In this document: piece after piece, positions 47,091 through 59,289 of the stretch
Numbering within the stretch: the first letter of the stretch is position 1
Layout of the letters: each line of letters starts with the position of its first letter
Origin: Mycocentrospora acerina
Taxonomy: Eukaryota > Ascomycota > Dothideomycetes > Pleosporales
Direction of reading: 5' to 3'
DNA length: 64,000 nt
NCBI GenBank assembly: GCA_022701365.1
Contig: JAKUHH010000192.1
Span: 67,234 to 131,233 of the forward strand
The notes under the pieces: generated by a model
What the model was told of the DNA's origin: nothing
Databases searched by the model: none
The model's input: the letters and a program-made list of their open reading frames with translations, nothing else
Position numbers and translations under genes: made by a program

Positions 47091-47990
47091 CTACATACTC
47101 GAATACCCCCCGTCAACTGGAAGCCCAATCCCCGTCACCCACGACGCATCCTCGCTCGCCAGAAAGACTGCCGCCCTCGCAATGTCCTGTGGTGTGCCCA
47201 GCCCGCGGAACGGATGCTGTGCCTCGACTTGCTTATAAGCAGCGTCCATTCCAGGTGTGAGCATTTGGTGAATGAAGGAGGTTTGCGTATAGCCTGGACA
47301 CAGGGCGTTTACATGGATACGGTGTGGGGCGCAGTCCCAAGAGGCAGATTTGGTGAGACCCATGACGGCGTGTTTGGAGGTTACATAACCCGCTGGAGGA
47401 GAAGGAGCAACAGGTCAGTAGGGTATGCTTAGAAAGAAGGAGTGTATGAGTGGGAGGGGGGAATTACAAATTCCAGGGCCGCCGCCGAGCCCATATACAG
47501 ACGCTAAATTTATGATCCAGCCTCGGTCGCCGTTGGGATGTGGCTCCTGGTCTTTCATCTGTCGAGTTGCAAACTTGACGCCGTAAAACACGCCCTTGAT
47601 ATTTACATCTATGGTCTTATGGAAGGCATCTTCCTCGTATTCCCAGACTGGTCTGTTGCCGTGAGGTCCTGTTTCGACGGCGATGCCTGCATTATTCACC
47701 ATAATGTCTATCCTACCGAATTCCTCTACCGCTTTCTTGACCAGTGCCTCAACATCTGACGAAGATGTCGTGTCGCATTTCACGTATATGACTTTTGCGC
47801 CCAGTTTCTCGATTTCTTGTACGGTGGTAAGGTCTGACGAGTCGGTGCGAACTTCGGTGCGGGCTTCTTGGCGTAGGTCGGAGCAGACGAGGGAGGCGCC
47901 TTCCTGGGCGAAAGCAAGAGCAATTGCGCGGCCTATTCCAGAGGAGGAGCCGGTTATCACGGCGACTTTGTTTTCCAGACGGCTAGGCAT
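47091..47990 (-). CDS. Short-chain dehydrogenase/reductase
   Basis: Exons 47990-47468 and 47392-47091 join to 274 residues. Classical SDR with NAD(P) motif TGSSSGIG at 13-20, NNAGIA, catalytic Ser164 (NLASVYG), Tyr177 and Lys181 (YVTSK), and PVDGGYSSM at the C-terminus. The intron lies just before Tyr177 and joins T/CG to give SGYVTSK. There is no targeting peptide, so it is probably cytosolic. It resembles glucose/3-oxoacyl reductase-like SDRs, but substrate assignment is not possible. It is divergent from the TatD-like gene. Confidence 0.92.
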
Positions 47991-48851
47991 GGTGACTTTT
48001 CGATACGAGATTTGGAGCTTTGAGGTTGAAATCGAGGGGGTGGATATATGATTAGGACGAGTCTTCGCAGACTAGGAATAGAAGACGTCAAATTCCCACA
48101 TCAGTACTCGTGTGCGTCTTATACGCGCGGTCAAGTCGTGAAGGGGTTTCCTAGTGAGGGGTCGTGCGGAGACAACTTCCTCGGCCTGTCGAGTAAGCTC
48201 TTAGTTCTCAGGTCCTGCATTTACGATGCCCATTAAAATTGTTTGACCTTAATGGCCAGCAATATGATGTGTTCCCCATCTTGAAGCGGGGGTTTACGGT
48301 TAACTACTGCAATAAGCCATATGTTCGAACCCTTATCATATTGAAGAACGTCAGGTTGTCGATAGACAGTTTGATCATCTCGTGTTGGGCAAAGCTAGTC
48401 AGAATATGATTCGATGAGGGATGCTCAGGTCTATTCCTTTATCCTAGAGACAGGGGCGCTTGTCACACGCGTTTTATTTGACGCCGGTCTGGCGTTAAAG
48501 AGTGAGCTTAAACAAGGATGAACGCTCTAAGCGCTAGAGTAAGGCATTTACATCGCCTTACGTTGCTGAAAGATCTTTGAATCCTGCACTAATGGGTACC
48601 GCCATCAACAAGACGGTAGCGCTTATAACGCAGTGTAGCTGACGATACCAAACACAAAACGCGGTCGCGAGGTTGAACGTGTCTGAGTGGGGTAAATTTA
48701 GTCTTGTTCGAGACAACGCAGGGTCCAACAAACATAACGTCATCCCGAGTGCATATTGAAAACACCACACCATAGTTTCTTAGGAAGAAAGAAATAGACC
48801 CTCCCCCCCGCATAGTTGTGTTCCTTGAAATCTCATCTGCATATCGCAAAC
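47991..48851. promoter_or_regulatory. Divergent promoter region, SDR / TatD-like
   Basis: About 860 bp. It contains a hairpin-forming sequence at 48539-48561 (GTAAGGC/GCCTTAC arms, 9-nt loop). No TATA box stands out. Confidence 0.4.
48539..48561. repeat. 7-bp inverted repeat, 9-nt loop
   Basis: GTAAGGC and GCCTTAC flank ATTTACATC. It could be a protein-binding dyad; chance is possible. Confidence 0.4.
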
Positions 48852-50102
48852 ATGTCTAGGGAGTCCACCGATACAGAGCCTTTTCCATGGCATTTGGGTG
48901 TGTTTGACGCACACTGCCACCCCACAGATACGATGTCTACCGTTCCCTTAATTCCATCTATGAAGACTCGCGTTCTTACCGTAATGGCTACCCGAATTCA
49001 AGACCAACAACTCGTCACATCACTAGCGGAGACTCACGGCATCAAATCATCGGACCCTGCACAATGGTCAAGAAAAGAGTCCGTAGTCCCGTGTTTTGGA
49101 TGGCATCCATGGTTTGCGCATCAGATGTATTTTGAAGACGAGCAAAGTCGAGAGGCGGGGGAGAGCAAGCAGGGAGAACTAGAAGGCGAAGCAAAACTCA
49201 CTCACTATCAAAACGTCTTCCAGCCACGAAGAGAAACGCTAAGCGAAGAAGACAAACAAATCCTACTCTCCCTCCCCTCTCCCCTTCCATTCTCCACCTT
49301 CCTAGCAGAGACACGTCAAAACCTACTCGACCATCCCTATGCTCTCATCGGTGAAGTCGGCCTCGACCGCGCGTTTCGTGTTCCCACCGCCTGGTCATCT
49401 TCAGCATGGTCACAACGCGACACCACCGTCACACCAGGGGGCCGCGAAGGTCGACGTCTAACACCATTCCGCTGTACCCCGCAGCACCAGAAAAGAGTAT
49501 TCAAAGAGCAGCTGCGACTCGCCGCCGAGATGGGACGCGCCGTAAGCGTACATGGCGTACAAGCACATGGTCTACTCTTCGAAGCACTGCAAGACCTCTG
49601 GGCGGGACACGAGAAGCAAATCCTCAGTAAACGGGAGAAAAAGCGTCGAGGCGTCGACCACGAGTCAGTCGCCGCGTCCATGAACGACAGCAACACGGAC
49701 AAACCCCAGAGCACGAGCACGAGCATGAACACAAAGGTGAACCCACAGCCAAGTCCCTACCCTCCAAGAATCTGCCTACACTCGTTTTCCGGATCCCCCT
49801 CCGTTCTAACTCAATACCTCAACCCCGTCATCCCCGTCCGCATCTTCGCTTCCTTCAGCACAGCAATTAACCTCTCCGACGCGCTTGATTCCGAAACCCC
49901 TTCCTCGTTTGAAGAAGTCATCAAGGCAGTGCCAGACCACATGCTGCTTGTAGAGAGCGACCTAGATCGCGCAGGCGAGGAAATAGACAAGCGAATGGAA
50001 GATATTGTTCGGCGGATATGTCGAGTCAAAGGATGGAGTTTGAGCGAAGGGGTGCAACAGCTGGGCAGGAACTGGCACAGTTTTGTTTTCGGGACGGCAT
50101 AA
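48852..50102 (+). CDS. TatD/Scn1-like metal-dependent hydrolase
   Basis: 416 residues, single exon from the ATG at 48852. TatD-family proteins are metal-dependent hydrolases or DNases; this form matches the fungal Cut9-interacting Scn1-like branch. Metal ligands are visible: DAHCH at 19-23, GWHPW, the Glu in IGEVGLDR, VHGVQAHG, LHSFSGSP and ESDLDR. Two insertions separate the motifs: an acidic region after GWHPW and a charged, disordered segment with SKREKKRR before the LHSFSG motif. The C-terminus has the usual GxNWHSFVFG-like ending. Role in the cell is uncertain; Scn1 was defined by interaction with an APC/C subunit. Confidence 0.9.
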   Translation: MSRESTDTEPFPWHLGVFDAHCHPTDTMSTVPLIPSMKTRVLTVMATRIQDQQLVTSLAETHGIKSSDPAQWSRKESVVPCFGWHPWFAHQMYFEDEQSREAGESKQGELEGEAKLTHYQNVFQPRRETLSEEDKQILLSLPSPLPFSTFLAETRQNLLDHPYALIGEVGLDRAFRVPTAWSSSAWSQRDTTVTPGGREGRRLTPFRCTPQHQKRVFKEQLRLAAEMGRAVSVHGVQAHGLLFEALQDLWAGHEKQILSKREKKRRGVDHESVAASMNDSNTDKPQSTSTSMNTKVNPQPSPYPPRICLHSFSGSPSVLTQYLNPVIPVRIFASFSTAINLSDALDSETPSSFEEVIKAVPDHMLLVESDLDRAGEEIDKRMEDIVRRICRVKGWSLSEGVQQLGRNWHSFVFGTA

Positions 50103-50507
50103 TGAGCTCTTGCAAAAGATGGGGTATGGTGGGGTGGGGTAGGACAGGAAAAAAGACAAGACTAGAGGAGACGAAATGTGCAAATATAAAAATACATTGT
50201 GCAAAGTGTATCACGCGTATCAGCAAATAAGCATCTAGTGTTTACTTACTCCTCCTTTGTCTAATCATCATGCGTCAAGACCCTCTTGCTGCTCCTCCCC
50301 CACTAGTTCTGTACTTACACTAACGAGTCTAGTCTTCCGATTAGAAAATCACTAACCAAAAAAACCACTAACCATTCACGGGTTTCCAAACGCAATACTT
50401 CCTAGCTCCATCTTTGGAAATATCTTCTTCCCCTGATGAACCTACTTTTCCAACCGATCGCCTGGTATCCCTGGGTAGGTTATAATAAAGTATATCACAG
50501 TCCAATA
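50103..50507. other. Convergent 3' spacer
   Basis: 405 bp between the stop codons of two convergent genes. Nothing recognised. Confidence 0.4.
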
Positions 50508-53125
50508 TCACATTGTCGATCCCGCCACCGTCGCGCCCCCAACATCCAGGGTGGCGTCATCCAGCACATCCCTAGATTGTACTAGTCGGATACTAAGGCT
50601 GGGATCTTGACTATAAACGCGTAAGCCAACCACACACACCGCATTCCACGTTTTTGGCCCGTTGTCGTCGGGCGTAGTTGTCGGGGGGGTGAGCACGGGA
50701 GTAGCGTCAGTGTCGGGCTCGGGGACTACGGCAGAGTCTGTGGCGGCCAATTCCGTGGTGGTTTTAGTGGCACCGGTGGAGAGGATTGGTGGGGAAGTAG
50801 TGGCGCAAGTTAGTTTGGGTTCGGGGTTGGATGGTGAGGTAGTCGGAGTATTGTCCTGTGTGCTGCCAATGGGAATATTGTTGCTTTTTGCTTCTTCGTT
50901 TTTCTCGTTTCCATCGACTTGCTCACTTTTTATTGCCTCGTTGTCTTGGAGCTCGTTCTTGTGTGCTTCTACCTCCTTGGCTGGGAGAGATGTGTTTTCG
51001 GCATCTTTTTTCTCGCTCTTCTCCTTCTTCCAAGCCTCATACTCGGCCTTCTCGTCGGCCTTCCATGCCTCAAACGCTGCCTTTTCCTTCGCCTCCTCTT
51101 CCTCTTTCTTCTCTTTCTTCTCGACCTCGTCCTTCTTCTTCTGTTCCTTCTTCTTTTCTTCGTCAGAGATTTGTACAACACCCTTGGAATTCGCAATATC
51201 GTAGTTCATTCCAATTTGCCTTAGCTTCTTTGGGTTGTGTTTGGTACCTTTGGTAACTACCTCATGCACCTCTAGAACATCAGGATTTCGGGTAGCTTCA
51301 ACCATGGGAATCACCTCATAGACTCCAGGGTCGAGGTCGATTTCAGCTGAGATGCTACGATTGCCGAACCAGGCGCTACGTGCGCGAACAATATGATGGC
51401 CCACTAGAGAGTTCTCCTCTTGTAAGACGAATTGTAGATCAAAGGAGTATTTCCCCTCAAGACCGCGAAAGTATCTACCATCGAGCTGGGGCAATTAGAT
51501 TATGGAACGGAATTCTTTTAAGAAGGTTCAAATACCTGGCTGAGCACAAACACAGAGGGTCCAGCTTTCTTGATCTCGACCACAAACTTGGTTTTTAGAT
51601 AGCCTGCCACCCAGCTTACTGACACACTCGTCCATTGCTGGGCCACAGACCAGTCTTCGTTAAATAACCTTGTTCGATCGATGAAATCGAAGCGGTTAAG
51701 CAACTCGGTATATGGCATCCAAAACGTACCGTCGTTACCGAATTTGTGGTCAAGTTTATTAATCCAGTACGGTGTCCATTCTTTCGACCCATCGGACCAA
51801 GGACCTGTCCACTCACCCCTAAGCGAGGATAGTCGTTTACCCCATGGATTTCTAGTTTGCTTAGTATCACACAATAACAATTTGACGACGTAGTAGGCGA
51901 CGTACCTGATCAAGACTAGCCTGTGATTCTTTCCATCTTCACCTTTTACATCGACGGCCTTGATTACAGAATAGGAATGACTTGAGGCAAGACCTCTGGT
52001 TGAATTTGAGTCACTCCTTATTGAGCCTGGAGATGATGCAGAGAAAAGAAGTGTTTTGTTGACCTGTAGCAACTCACTCCAAAGCCGCTCTTTGCTCAAT
52101 ATACGAGCTGTTACAATCTTTGTTTCAACCCCTCCCGTAAGGTCCTCAATTGCTTCACCACTGAAGCCACCAGAGATGGCCTTATAATCACCATGGACTT
52201 TTGCGTAAGCCTTCTCCAGCAGCGGCAACCAAGTCTCGTTCTGGTCAGCACACGAGGCGTAGTACAGCGCGTCCGACCCTGTTAGTTTATCTTTTCTGTA
52301 CTTTTCCTCTTTTACACATGTGGGGTCGTAAGTATCGGTGTAGTAGTACTCAAAGTCTTCATACCAGAGATAGAGATTGTCGTCCACCACGGTCCACACC
52401 CACTCACCATCGCGGTAGAAGACAAACCCGTAAACTCCGCACTCCTCGTCTCTGTCGACGCAAACCTTGCTAATAAGATTAGGATTGCTGCAGACGGTTG
52501 CGATTGCGGCAAGGAACCAACAGTCGCCGCATCTACCTTGAATCACGTCAGAACTTTGAAAGCCGTCAATCTCAAACTTGGGGGCTTCAAAAATCCAATC
52601 TACGCGACGCACAGACCCTGGCCCAGAGCGGTCGACATTGCTTGTGGTGTTGGAGGTTAGCAGTTTGACTGTATTGGCAAGGTCAAAAGAAGCCCCTTTT
52701 TCCTGCAGCACTTGCGCTTCAATGAGAGTCGAGAGTGCGGATCCCAGTTCCGACGGGCTCACAGTCGAAGTTGATTCGGCGGCGACGTCATTGCAAAAGT
52801 ACATCAGCCCCTCACGGCAATACTTGTCGGACATGAACTCTATATTGAAGTCGGGGTCAGTGAACTTTTCATTTGTCCGTCGGCATTCTCGCACGATGCT
52901 CTTGATACGAGCTCGACATTGGTCGGCCGCAGCTTGGTATGAATCTAGCACATTTTTTCCGACAGACGTTTCTGGTTTACGTGCAGGTGGAAGAAGGTGA
53001 GCATACAGGCTTGGAGGGAAAATACTGGTAACCTTGGCTGGCTGCTTTGTGATGAAGCCTTGCCAAAACTCATTGATGGCGTCTTGCGGGGCTTTGAGTT
53101 CACTTTCGCTGGGAGTGGTTGTCAT
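50508..53125 (-). CDS. Calpain-family cysteine protease
   Basis: Exons 53125-51906, 51851-51536 and 51485-50508 join to 837 residues. Catalytic triad: Cys202 in GRCGDCWFLAAIA, His383 in ASSHSYSVIKA and Asn408 in RNPWGK. A beta-sandwich (calpain C2-like) region follows, then a highly charged Lys/Glu coiled-coil segment (about residues 625-690) and a disordered Thr/Pro-rich tail. Intron 1 (51905-51852) is 54 bp, has GTACGT, a TACTAAG branch site and TAG, and sits one residue before Asn408; its length is a multiple of three and it has no stop, so unspliced transcripts would insert 18 residues. Intron 2 (51535-51486) is ordinary. The protein lacks an obvious MIT domain, so a PalB/Rim13 role in pH signalling is not indicated; a general intracellular calpain is more likely. 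Confidence 0.93.
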
Positions 53126-55549
53126 GATTTTTTTCCTACCTTTGCATTAGTGGTAGACATGCAACATAGTAATTTAGTACCCACTTTGACTGTAGGTTTA
53201 GCAGCCAGGGAGCAAGTCAATTTAATGGATGAAGATTGGGTTCTCTGTACTCGAACAACAGAGAAGAATAAGTAGAAGATGTGATACAATGACCAAAACT
53301 ATGCTGGTCTTGCAAGTTGCCCGTGTACGCAAATATATACATTTTCACCGGTGAGGCAGAGGCCAAGTACTATACATTAGCTTTAACTGCTGCCTGGTTC
53401 GAACACAGCAGTATACGATTGCCAAATGAAGTTTCGGAGGTTGAAGATTCTCCCCATATGCCTAGTGGTGGTGTGGACATCAGAAATAGTGTCTGCGTCG
53501 GCGCGTGCACCAAAGAAAAGAGCTGCCTATTCGCAAGTGAGGCCGAAGAGAGAACAAGAAAACCGCCGGATAGGCAACGACAGGTAATGAGCCGTCGCAT
53601 TCAATTTCCTCGATAGCTTACTGACGAGAAAAATAGCAGGCGGTTTTCTCAATTAGGTATCCCGATTGAGCGTGCGTGCGTTTGGCTGGTGTTTAACCAA
53701 GGCCGGTTTGCGTGGGATGCCGTTGGCGCCTTGTGGGGCAGCAAGTGACAAGGCTGTGTGTGTGTGTTGGAGCTGCCCAAATGTGAAGGAGCATTTTCAA
53801 CCCACCTTCCTCATGCCCGTATGACTGCATGCCAACAGCAAGACACTGACGCATAAGCATCGAAAAAGAAGAAGAAGAAAAAAAAGCCAAGGAGAAAACC
53901 CCTCTAGCATTTACCTACATATTACAACATCGCGTACCCCAATTTACTTGCACATCTGACCATAGCTGACATTACCGCCTGTCGCCTTCTGTGCTGAAAA
54001 AAAAAACCTTCTCCAATTTTTCTCTTTCTCACTCTCGCTCTCGCATACACACACAAACACACAAATACCGTCGAGATGAACACTTTCTGCTTACAGAAAA
54101 GTGCAACTCTGTGGTACGTCAATCTACCTTCCTAGTTGACGCTTTTCCCTTAATCACCGACTATACGGCCGGACTGAATCGACATGCACCATCGACAAAT
54201 CCCATCGCACATTCGCGTCGATCCTGCATGCCTTGGCTCCACACACACACAGATACACATAAAGCACGAACCTCTACCGCCAATCTGGAAAGCCAATTTT
54301 TTTTTCATCTCTAACCCTACCCTTGACAGGCACTAGAGGCTTTAACTCGGCCAACAAGCACTTGATGCTGCGAGCGGAAAGATGTTCCGAGCTCCGAGGA
54401 GCGGCTCGCGGAAGCTACCCATTCTTATAGGTACTCCGCTCATCAGTATCCACAAAACATACCCATCTTCATACACAGGAAGGATTCTCCGACTACTGAT
54501 GCGAGGGACGTGCCAGCCTAGTCGAAGCAGCTAAGAAAGGAATATACAAGTGTGACAGAAGATATTGTAATATGACTGATCAATCTGGATTGAGGCAAGG
54601 AGTGCATCACGGCCGGCCAGCTGGCTGGCTTTCTGGCCGACCGCCTGAAGAAGTTGCTGGAATGATGATGCAATCTCTCTGTATTAAAGAGCTACCTACG
54701 TGTACCTTGGCGAAACAAGTATCCCCACTAGGTAGAATGCGTGGATCGTACCAAAAGGCATATTTGTGTAAGAAAAACTGCTAACCACCACGGACTCGAC
54801 TCAGCGAGCATACCAGATAACATAAACAAGTACATGGAAACTTGGCCCAGAAAAGAACAAAAGACGTCGTGAAATCAATCGTGCATTACGCAGTATAAGA
54901 AAGATAGGCCTCCCAATGGAAATAGCAAAGCAAGCAAAGTTTTGAAAACAAATAGCCCGAGCCCTATGAAGAAGCGAAACCATAAGCAAGAAAACTCTAC
55001 TTCGGATCTGAAACCGTTCAGGGTAAAGCGCTTCGACGTAGTCCAAGGGATGAAGTCGTGATGCTAGGTATTTCAAATGTGCCGCCTTATACTCCGAGTA
55101 TACCAGATGTTTGTGCCGCCACCAAAAAACGCCACGCTAAGATGATAAGAGCCAACCTGAGACATGCTGATGCACAAGGAGGTAACTAGAAAACAAAAAA
55201 CAAAAGCCCCTCCCCCTTCCAGGAAAAACCAGAGGACGAATGGTGTGCTAATCCAAAGGTTATAGAGGTTACGTGGGCGGCTGCAGAGAATCGAAAAGTG
55301 GACGTGCGCCGTGCTGTGAGATGCGAGAGATCGCGAAAGCAACAACCCGGTAACTGGGATCCGAGATCCTAGTCGATGCCGTCGATCCGTGCACGCCCAT
55401 TATTTAATCTGTAAACGAGTCAACGCTGCGGCCCTGCACATGTCATGGCTCAAAGGAGCTGGTTTGAAACGTAGCGGACGCCCTGATCGCTGAAGAGCTT
55501 TTTGGGGGGGGAGGGGGGGGAGGGAAAACAAACTGTTCAACAAACTTAC
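53126..55549. other. Gene-poor intergenic region, left part
   Basis: 2.4 kb upstream of the calpain without a supported gene. Contains poly-A and CT tracts near 53,870-54,060 and a G-run (GGGGGGGGAGGGGGGGGAGGG-like) at about 55503-55523. Short open frames lack features. Confidence 0.5.
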
Positions 55550-55714
55550 CTAAGCTTTGGCGGCACACCCACGGCAGGTCTTGAGCTTGCAGCTTTTGCA
55601 CTCGTAGATGAACGGAAAGGGGCCTGAGTGACACAGGTTGCAATTCCAAGAAATGAGAGTTGTATCCGACTTGATCATCTCGAATGAGTGTTGGCAACTT
55701 GCAGGCTTGGCCAT
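55550..55714 (-). CDS. Small Cys-rich zinc-binding-like protein
   Basis: 54 residues from the ATG at 55712-55714 to TAG at 55550-55552. Cys/His positions are regular: Cys7-x-His9, Cys25-x2-Cys28-His29, Cys39-x2-Cys42 and Cys47-x2-Cys50. The core reads WNCNLCHSGPFPFIYECKSC, then KLKTCRGCAAKA. Four such pairs could hold two metal ions in a zinc-ribbon or treble-clef-like fold. It has no signal peptide, and the Cys spacing is that of zinc ligands, not disulfides. Another open frame overlaps on the same strand (55787-55443), but this one has protein-like composition and periodic CxxC motifs. A GTAAGT directly follows the stop codon, so a 3'-leader intron or an alternative end is possible. I do not know the family; it is reminiscent of small uncharacterised fungal CxxC proteins. 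Confidence 0.6.
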   Translation of the reverse strand: MAKPASCQHSFEMIKSDTTLISWNCNLCHSGPFPFIYECKSCKLKTCRGCAAKA

Positions 55715-58700
55715 GGTGAAGCGTTGGGGTTTGTTCGAGAGTAGGTGGTGTGGGGAAAAAAACGGTAAAAGTGAAACTTGATGGCACGTTAGTAGAGGGT
55801 ACCTGGGGCTGCCACCTGAATATGTACTTGAGGGTTGTGGAGAATTTCTTCAGAGAAACTGTAAGAAGGTGGACCGTTTGAGACTGGCGTTGCCGGTTGC
55901 TCTACAAGACCAAGGGCACTCTTGATTATGGCGAGTCGCGGCTAGCAAAAGCAAGCAACGGCCGCAAGGAGTGGAGAGCTAAACTGCCGGTTGATCTGAA
56001 CGAGTGGAAGGTTGCTTGGTGCTAGGCTTGAAGGCGCTAACACAGCGGACCTGCGTCCGTCTTATACAGATGCTAAGCTATCCACAGGCCCTGTCGTGAA
56101 TTAAGTTCGACTACCACCATGAACACTGCTAAATCCATTACTGGGCGGTAGTGTGCAACTGCAGGCAGCACGCAGCCGTGCCGCGTTCTCGCTGCCATAA
56201 AGCGTCGAGTTTGAATGCGGACGGCCGCTGAACGGATAGAGCAAAGAATACATGTGCGGTTACACTACCAAGTCGAATGAGTTGAGTCGCTGCTGCTTCT
56301 TGCTGCGATTTGAGGCTCTTTGGAATGCAGGCGGCGTGGTGGAGCTGGTCCAACGCAGACCGGCCATTCCGCAGCCGCGGGCGTGGTAACATGCTCAGCG
56401 ACTAGAGGCGCTGAGCTCTTCAAGCAACAGACAGCCCGCTGAACACTGGGTTTCACACAAACTGTGCTGCATGTTAGTAACGCTGTTGTGTCCTGTACGC
56501 TGCAGCAGGTGCGCCAGTTCCTCATCCGGCAAGGGCTGCTAAGCGTTTCTTGCGCGACAGGGGGGTGAGGACTGGCGCAGAACAGAGCAGAGCAGGGGGA
56601 TCGCGAGATTCTAAGTTTACGAAATGTTGCTTTTACGGAGCCTCCCTCCTTGCTCGTCACGTCACCTACCATGGATAGTCCCCACGCTGATTACTTTTTC
56701 GACCCTTTAAACGGCAGAAGCATCCACGCTAGCTCTCCCGAACACACTCTCGGCAAGCCGGAGACGCTGTCAAAGGCATGGCGGGTAATCACTCAGTTTG
56801 CACACAAATTGCCGGAAAGAGCGGCGTGCATGCGTCGTCAAACCATGATTTCTCCTGCATCTTTTGCCAGGCTTCTCATTCATCGTTGTTCGTTGACACT
56901 ACCGAGAGTTGATTGGCGGAGAAGGAAAGGAACTTTGCACCGGCCGCTAATGCATCATCGGTGGCTGGCTGCTGTCGCTCATACCCTCCACGATCTACAT
57001 CGTGAGAGCGAGAGAGCTTTCCGCATGGTTGTACAGGGATAACGGCCATGGCTACTGGCTGAGCAATTTGATTACCATATCTGGAGGGGCCCCATTCTTC
57101 TTTGGTCGCTTGCATGCACGCCGGCAGAGCAAGATGCAGCCAGTCACTGCAGACGACACAATGCAGCAGGTAGGCGATCCTTCAACCTGGTTCAGCTGGT
57201 CGGCGAACCATATCAGCCTCATCCCATGCAGTCACTCGGGCGTGTTACAGCAATGACGGGAACCAAGTCCAACCAGTGGCAGGGTCTGCATCCAGCCTCC
57301 CAGTCTGTCCTGGAGGCGCACACGGCTGCGAAGAAGAGCGAAATCTCCTTGATCAGCGGTGTTTTGGCTTACGGGAGATCCTCTGGCTGTTTCCTCCCCC
57401 CCCCCTCTCCCGACGTCGCTTGCGTCCGAGTCAGCCCTCGGGCGGCGTATCGACGGTTGAACTCCATCTGCGACCTCATCTGGCAAGGCATGGGTTTAAG
57501 GGTGGATGTGGGCAGAGTCATGGCCGACTGGCATTTAGACTATAGTTCCAATTCTCAATGCCCGTAACTGGGGTCTTCTGGAGATGCTCGGAGGAGAGCG
57601 GCCGCTCGGAGCGCAAGTTTTCCCCATCAGGTTCCTTTTCGCGTACTAGGGCTAGTCATGATGACAACTAGCCACCGACCCTGCGCGGTTGACGCGGGAC
57701 AGCGAGAATACCGGTGCGGCGACCAAAGTGAGCTCTCTACCTGTGCACCGCTCAGACGTTTTTACTGTATAGTAGGTTCGATAGTGTACAATTTTTTCCC
57801 GTGGGCTATTACAATAGGTAAAATACCCTCCGATGCCGTCCGATACGATAGTATACGCTATAACAATAAAACACAAAAGTTGACTTTGCCAAGTGATGTG
57901 CAAAAATAGAACAGCATGGTGAGCCAGAGAGAGAAAGAAAAGCTGCAATCAAACTGGACGCCCGACGTCTCAAGTCTCGGCTTGTCGACCACCCGGAGAG
58001 GATGCAGTATGCAATGATCAGCAAGAGAGCCAGGGAAAGATTGTTCCTTGTATCCGAGCATCAAGGAAAGGAGTGTTTTCTGCATTCCAAAATTTCCCTT
58101 GTGGCACAGAACCGAAGTGGATCCGGCGCCTGGTCCCGCATATGCAAGATCAGTGTTGCCATCGATCGAACCGTGTGATGGATGGGGCGTCCTGTGGCGT
58201 ATTCCTAGGGGGGCCAGGTGCGTTTATTGCTCCCTACCCCCTGTCTAGTGTTGCCCGCTTCCGCCTGCTTCTTGGGTCGTTCGAGCCGCCGAGGCTGCTG
58301 GGCTGCCCACTTTGTTCAGCAGCACCCCACGAGGGCACATAGCAGAAGTCCCGTGTTTAATGTGATACACGGGGGGCCCGTAAGAGGCAAGTGCTCAAGG
58401 AGCGAGAGGGTTGCATCATTTGCCATAATTAGGGATGTTTTTGGCGGTAATCTTATCATGGCGGTGGGCACTACCTACCACCATTGCCAAAAAGACGCGT
58501 CTCATTTATTATACGGCGTCAAGAGGGAGGTGTGATGTGTGTTCAATGGGGCTTGTCTTGCTTGATCAGTCATTCCTTGTCGTCAAGCCCATCAGTCAAG
58601 GTTTGATTAGCGTTCTGCCCAGGTGATGGATGGCAATACCTAGTACCTAGCAATTCCATCATGGCTTTAAATGAAGCTGCTGTACGACACCCTCCTGAAG

Positions 58701-59255
58701 GGTTACACTGGCTGCTAGAGCCCATAAGATTGGTTGCTCATGAGACGCCACAGGCCGGTTACAGCTGGTGCGATGAACCAAGTACGGCATGGGGCCCGCA
58801 TTCTCAAACTCTGTCTGCTCTTCCAAACCGGGTACACGGGTGGGTTAATAAGATGGCAACTAAGATCGATCGAATGGCTGGGTTCCGCATTTTCCCGCCA
58901 TCGTACTCGCCATTCTGTTTGCATGCTTAGAGTCCAGTCACTGGCTGCTTCCAGATGCTGCAAAAGAAATCATAATCACAGGCTTGGCGAGTGGTTGTTT
59001 CGACGGAGAGAAACCACCGGTTGTGGAGATTAGTTCCACTTTTGAGAGCGGCTTTTTTTGGGGAAGGGGGAGGGGGGGATGGGACTAGCCTTGTGAGTAT
59101 TGAGGGCTCCACTATTGATGGAATGTTGGGGTGGGGAGTTGTCAATTACATTCGCACAGCACGGCAGATCAAACGCCATGGCACTGCTTCTGGAAGTCAT
59201 CAAGTGTCGCACAAAACTCATCGGCAACACCCGTGTTGTGTGCCTGGTGGCGGGT

Positions 59256-59289
59256 AGTGGTGGTGGTGGTGGTGGTGGTGGTGGTGGTG
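59256..59289. repeat. (TGG)n microsatellite
   Basis: About eleven TGG triplets. Confidence 0.85.

Noticed and set aside
50662..51204. 180-codon plus-strand frame rich in Ser and Phe
   Set aside because: Antisense of the Lys/Glu coiled-coil of the calpain.
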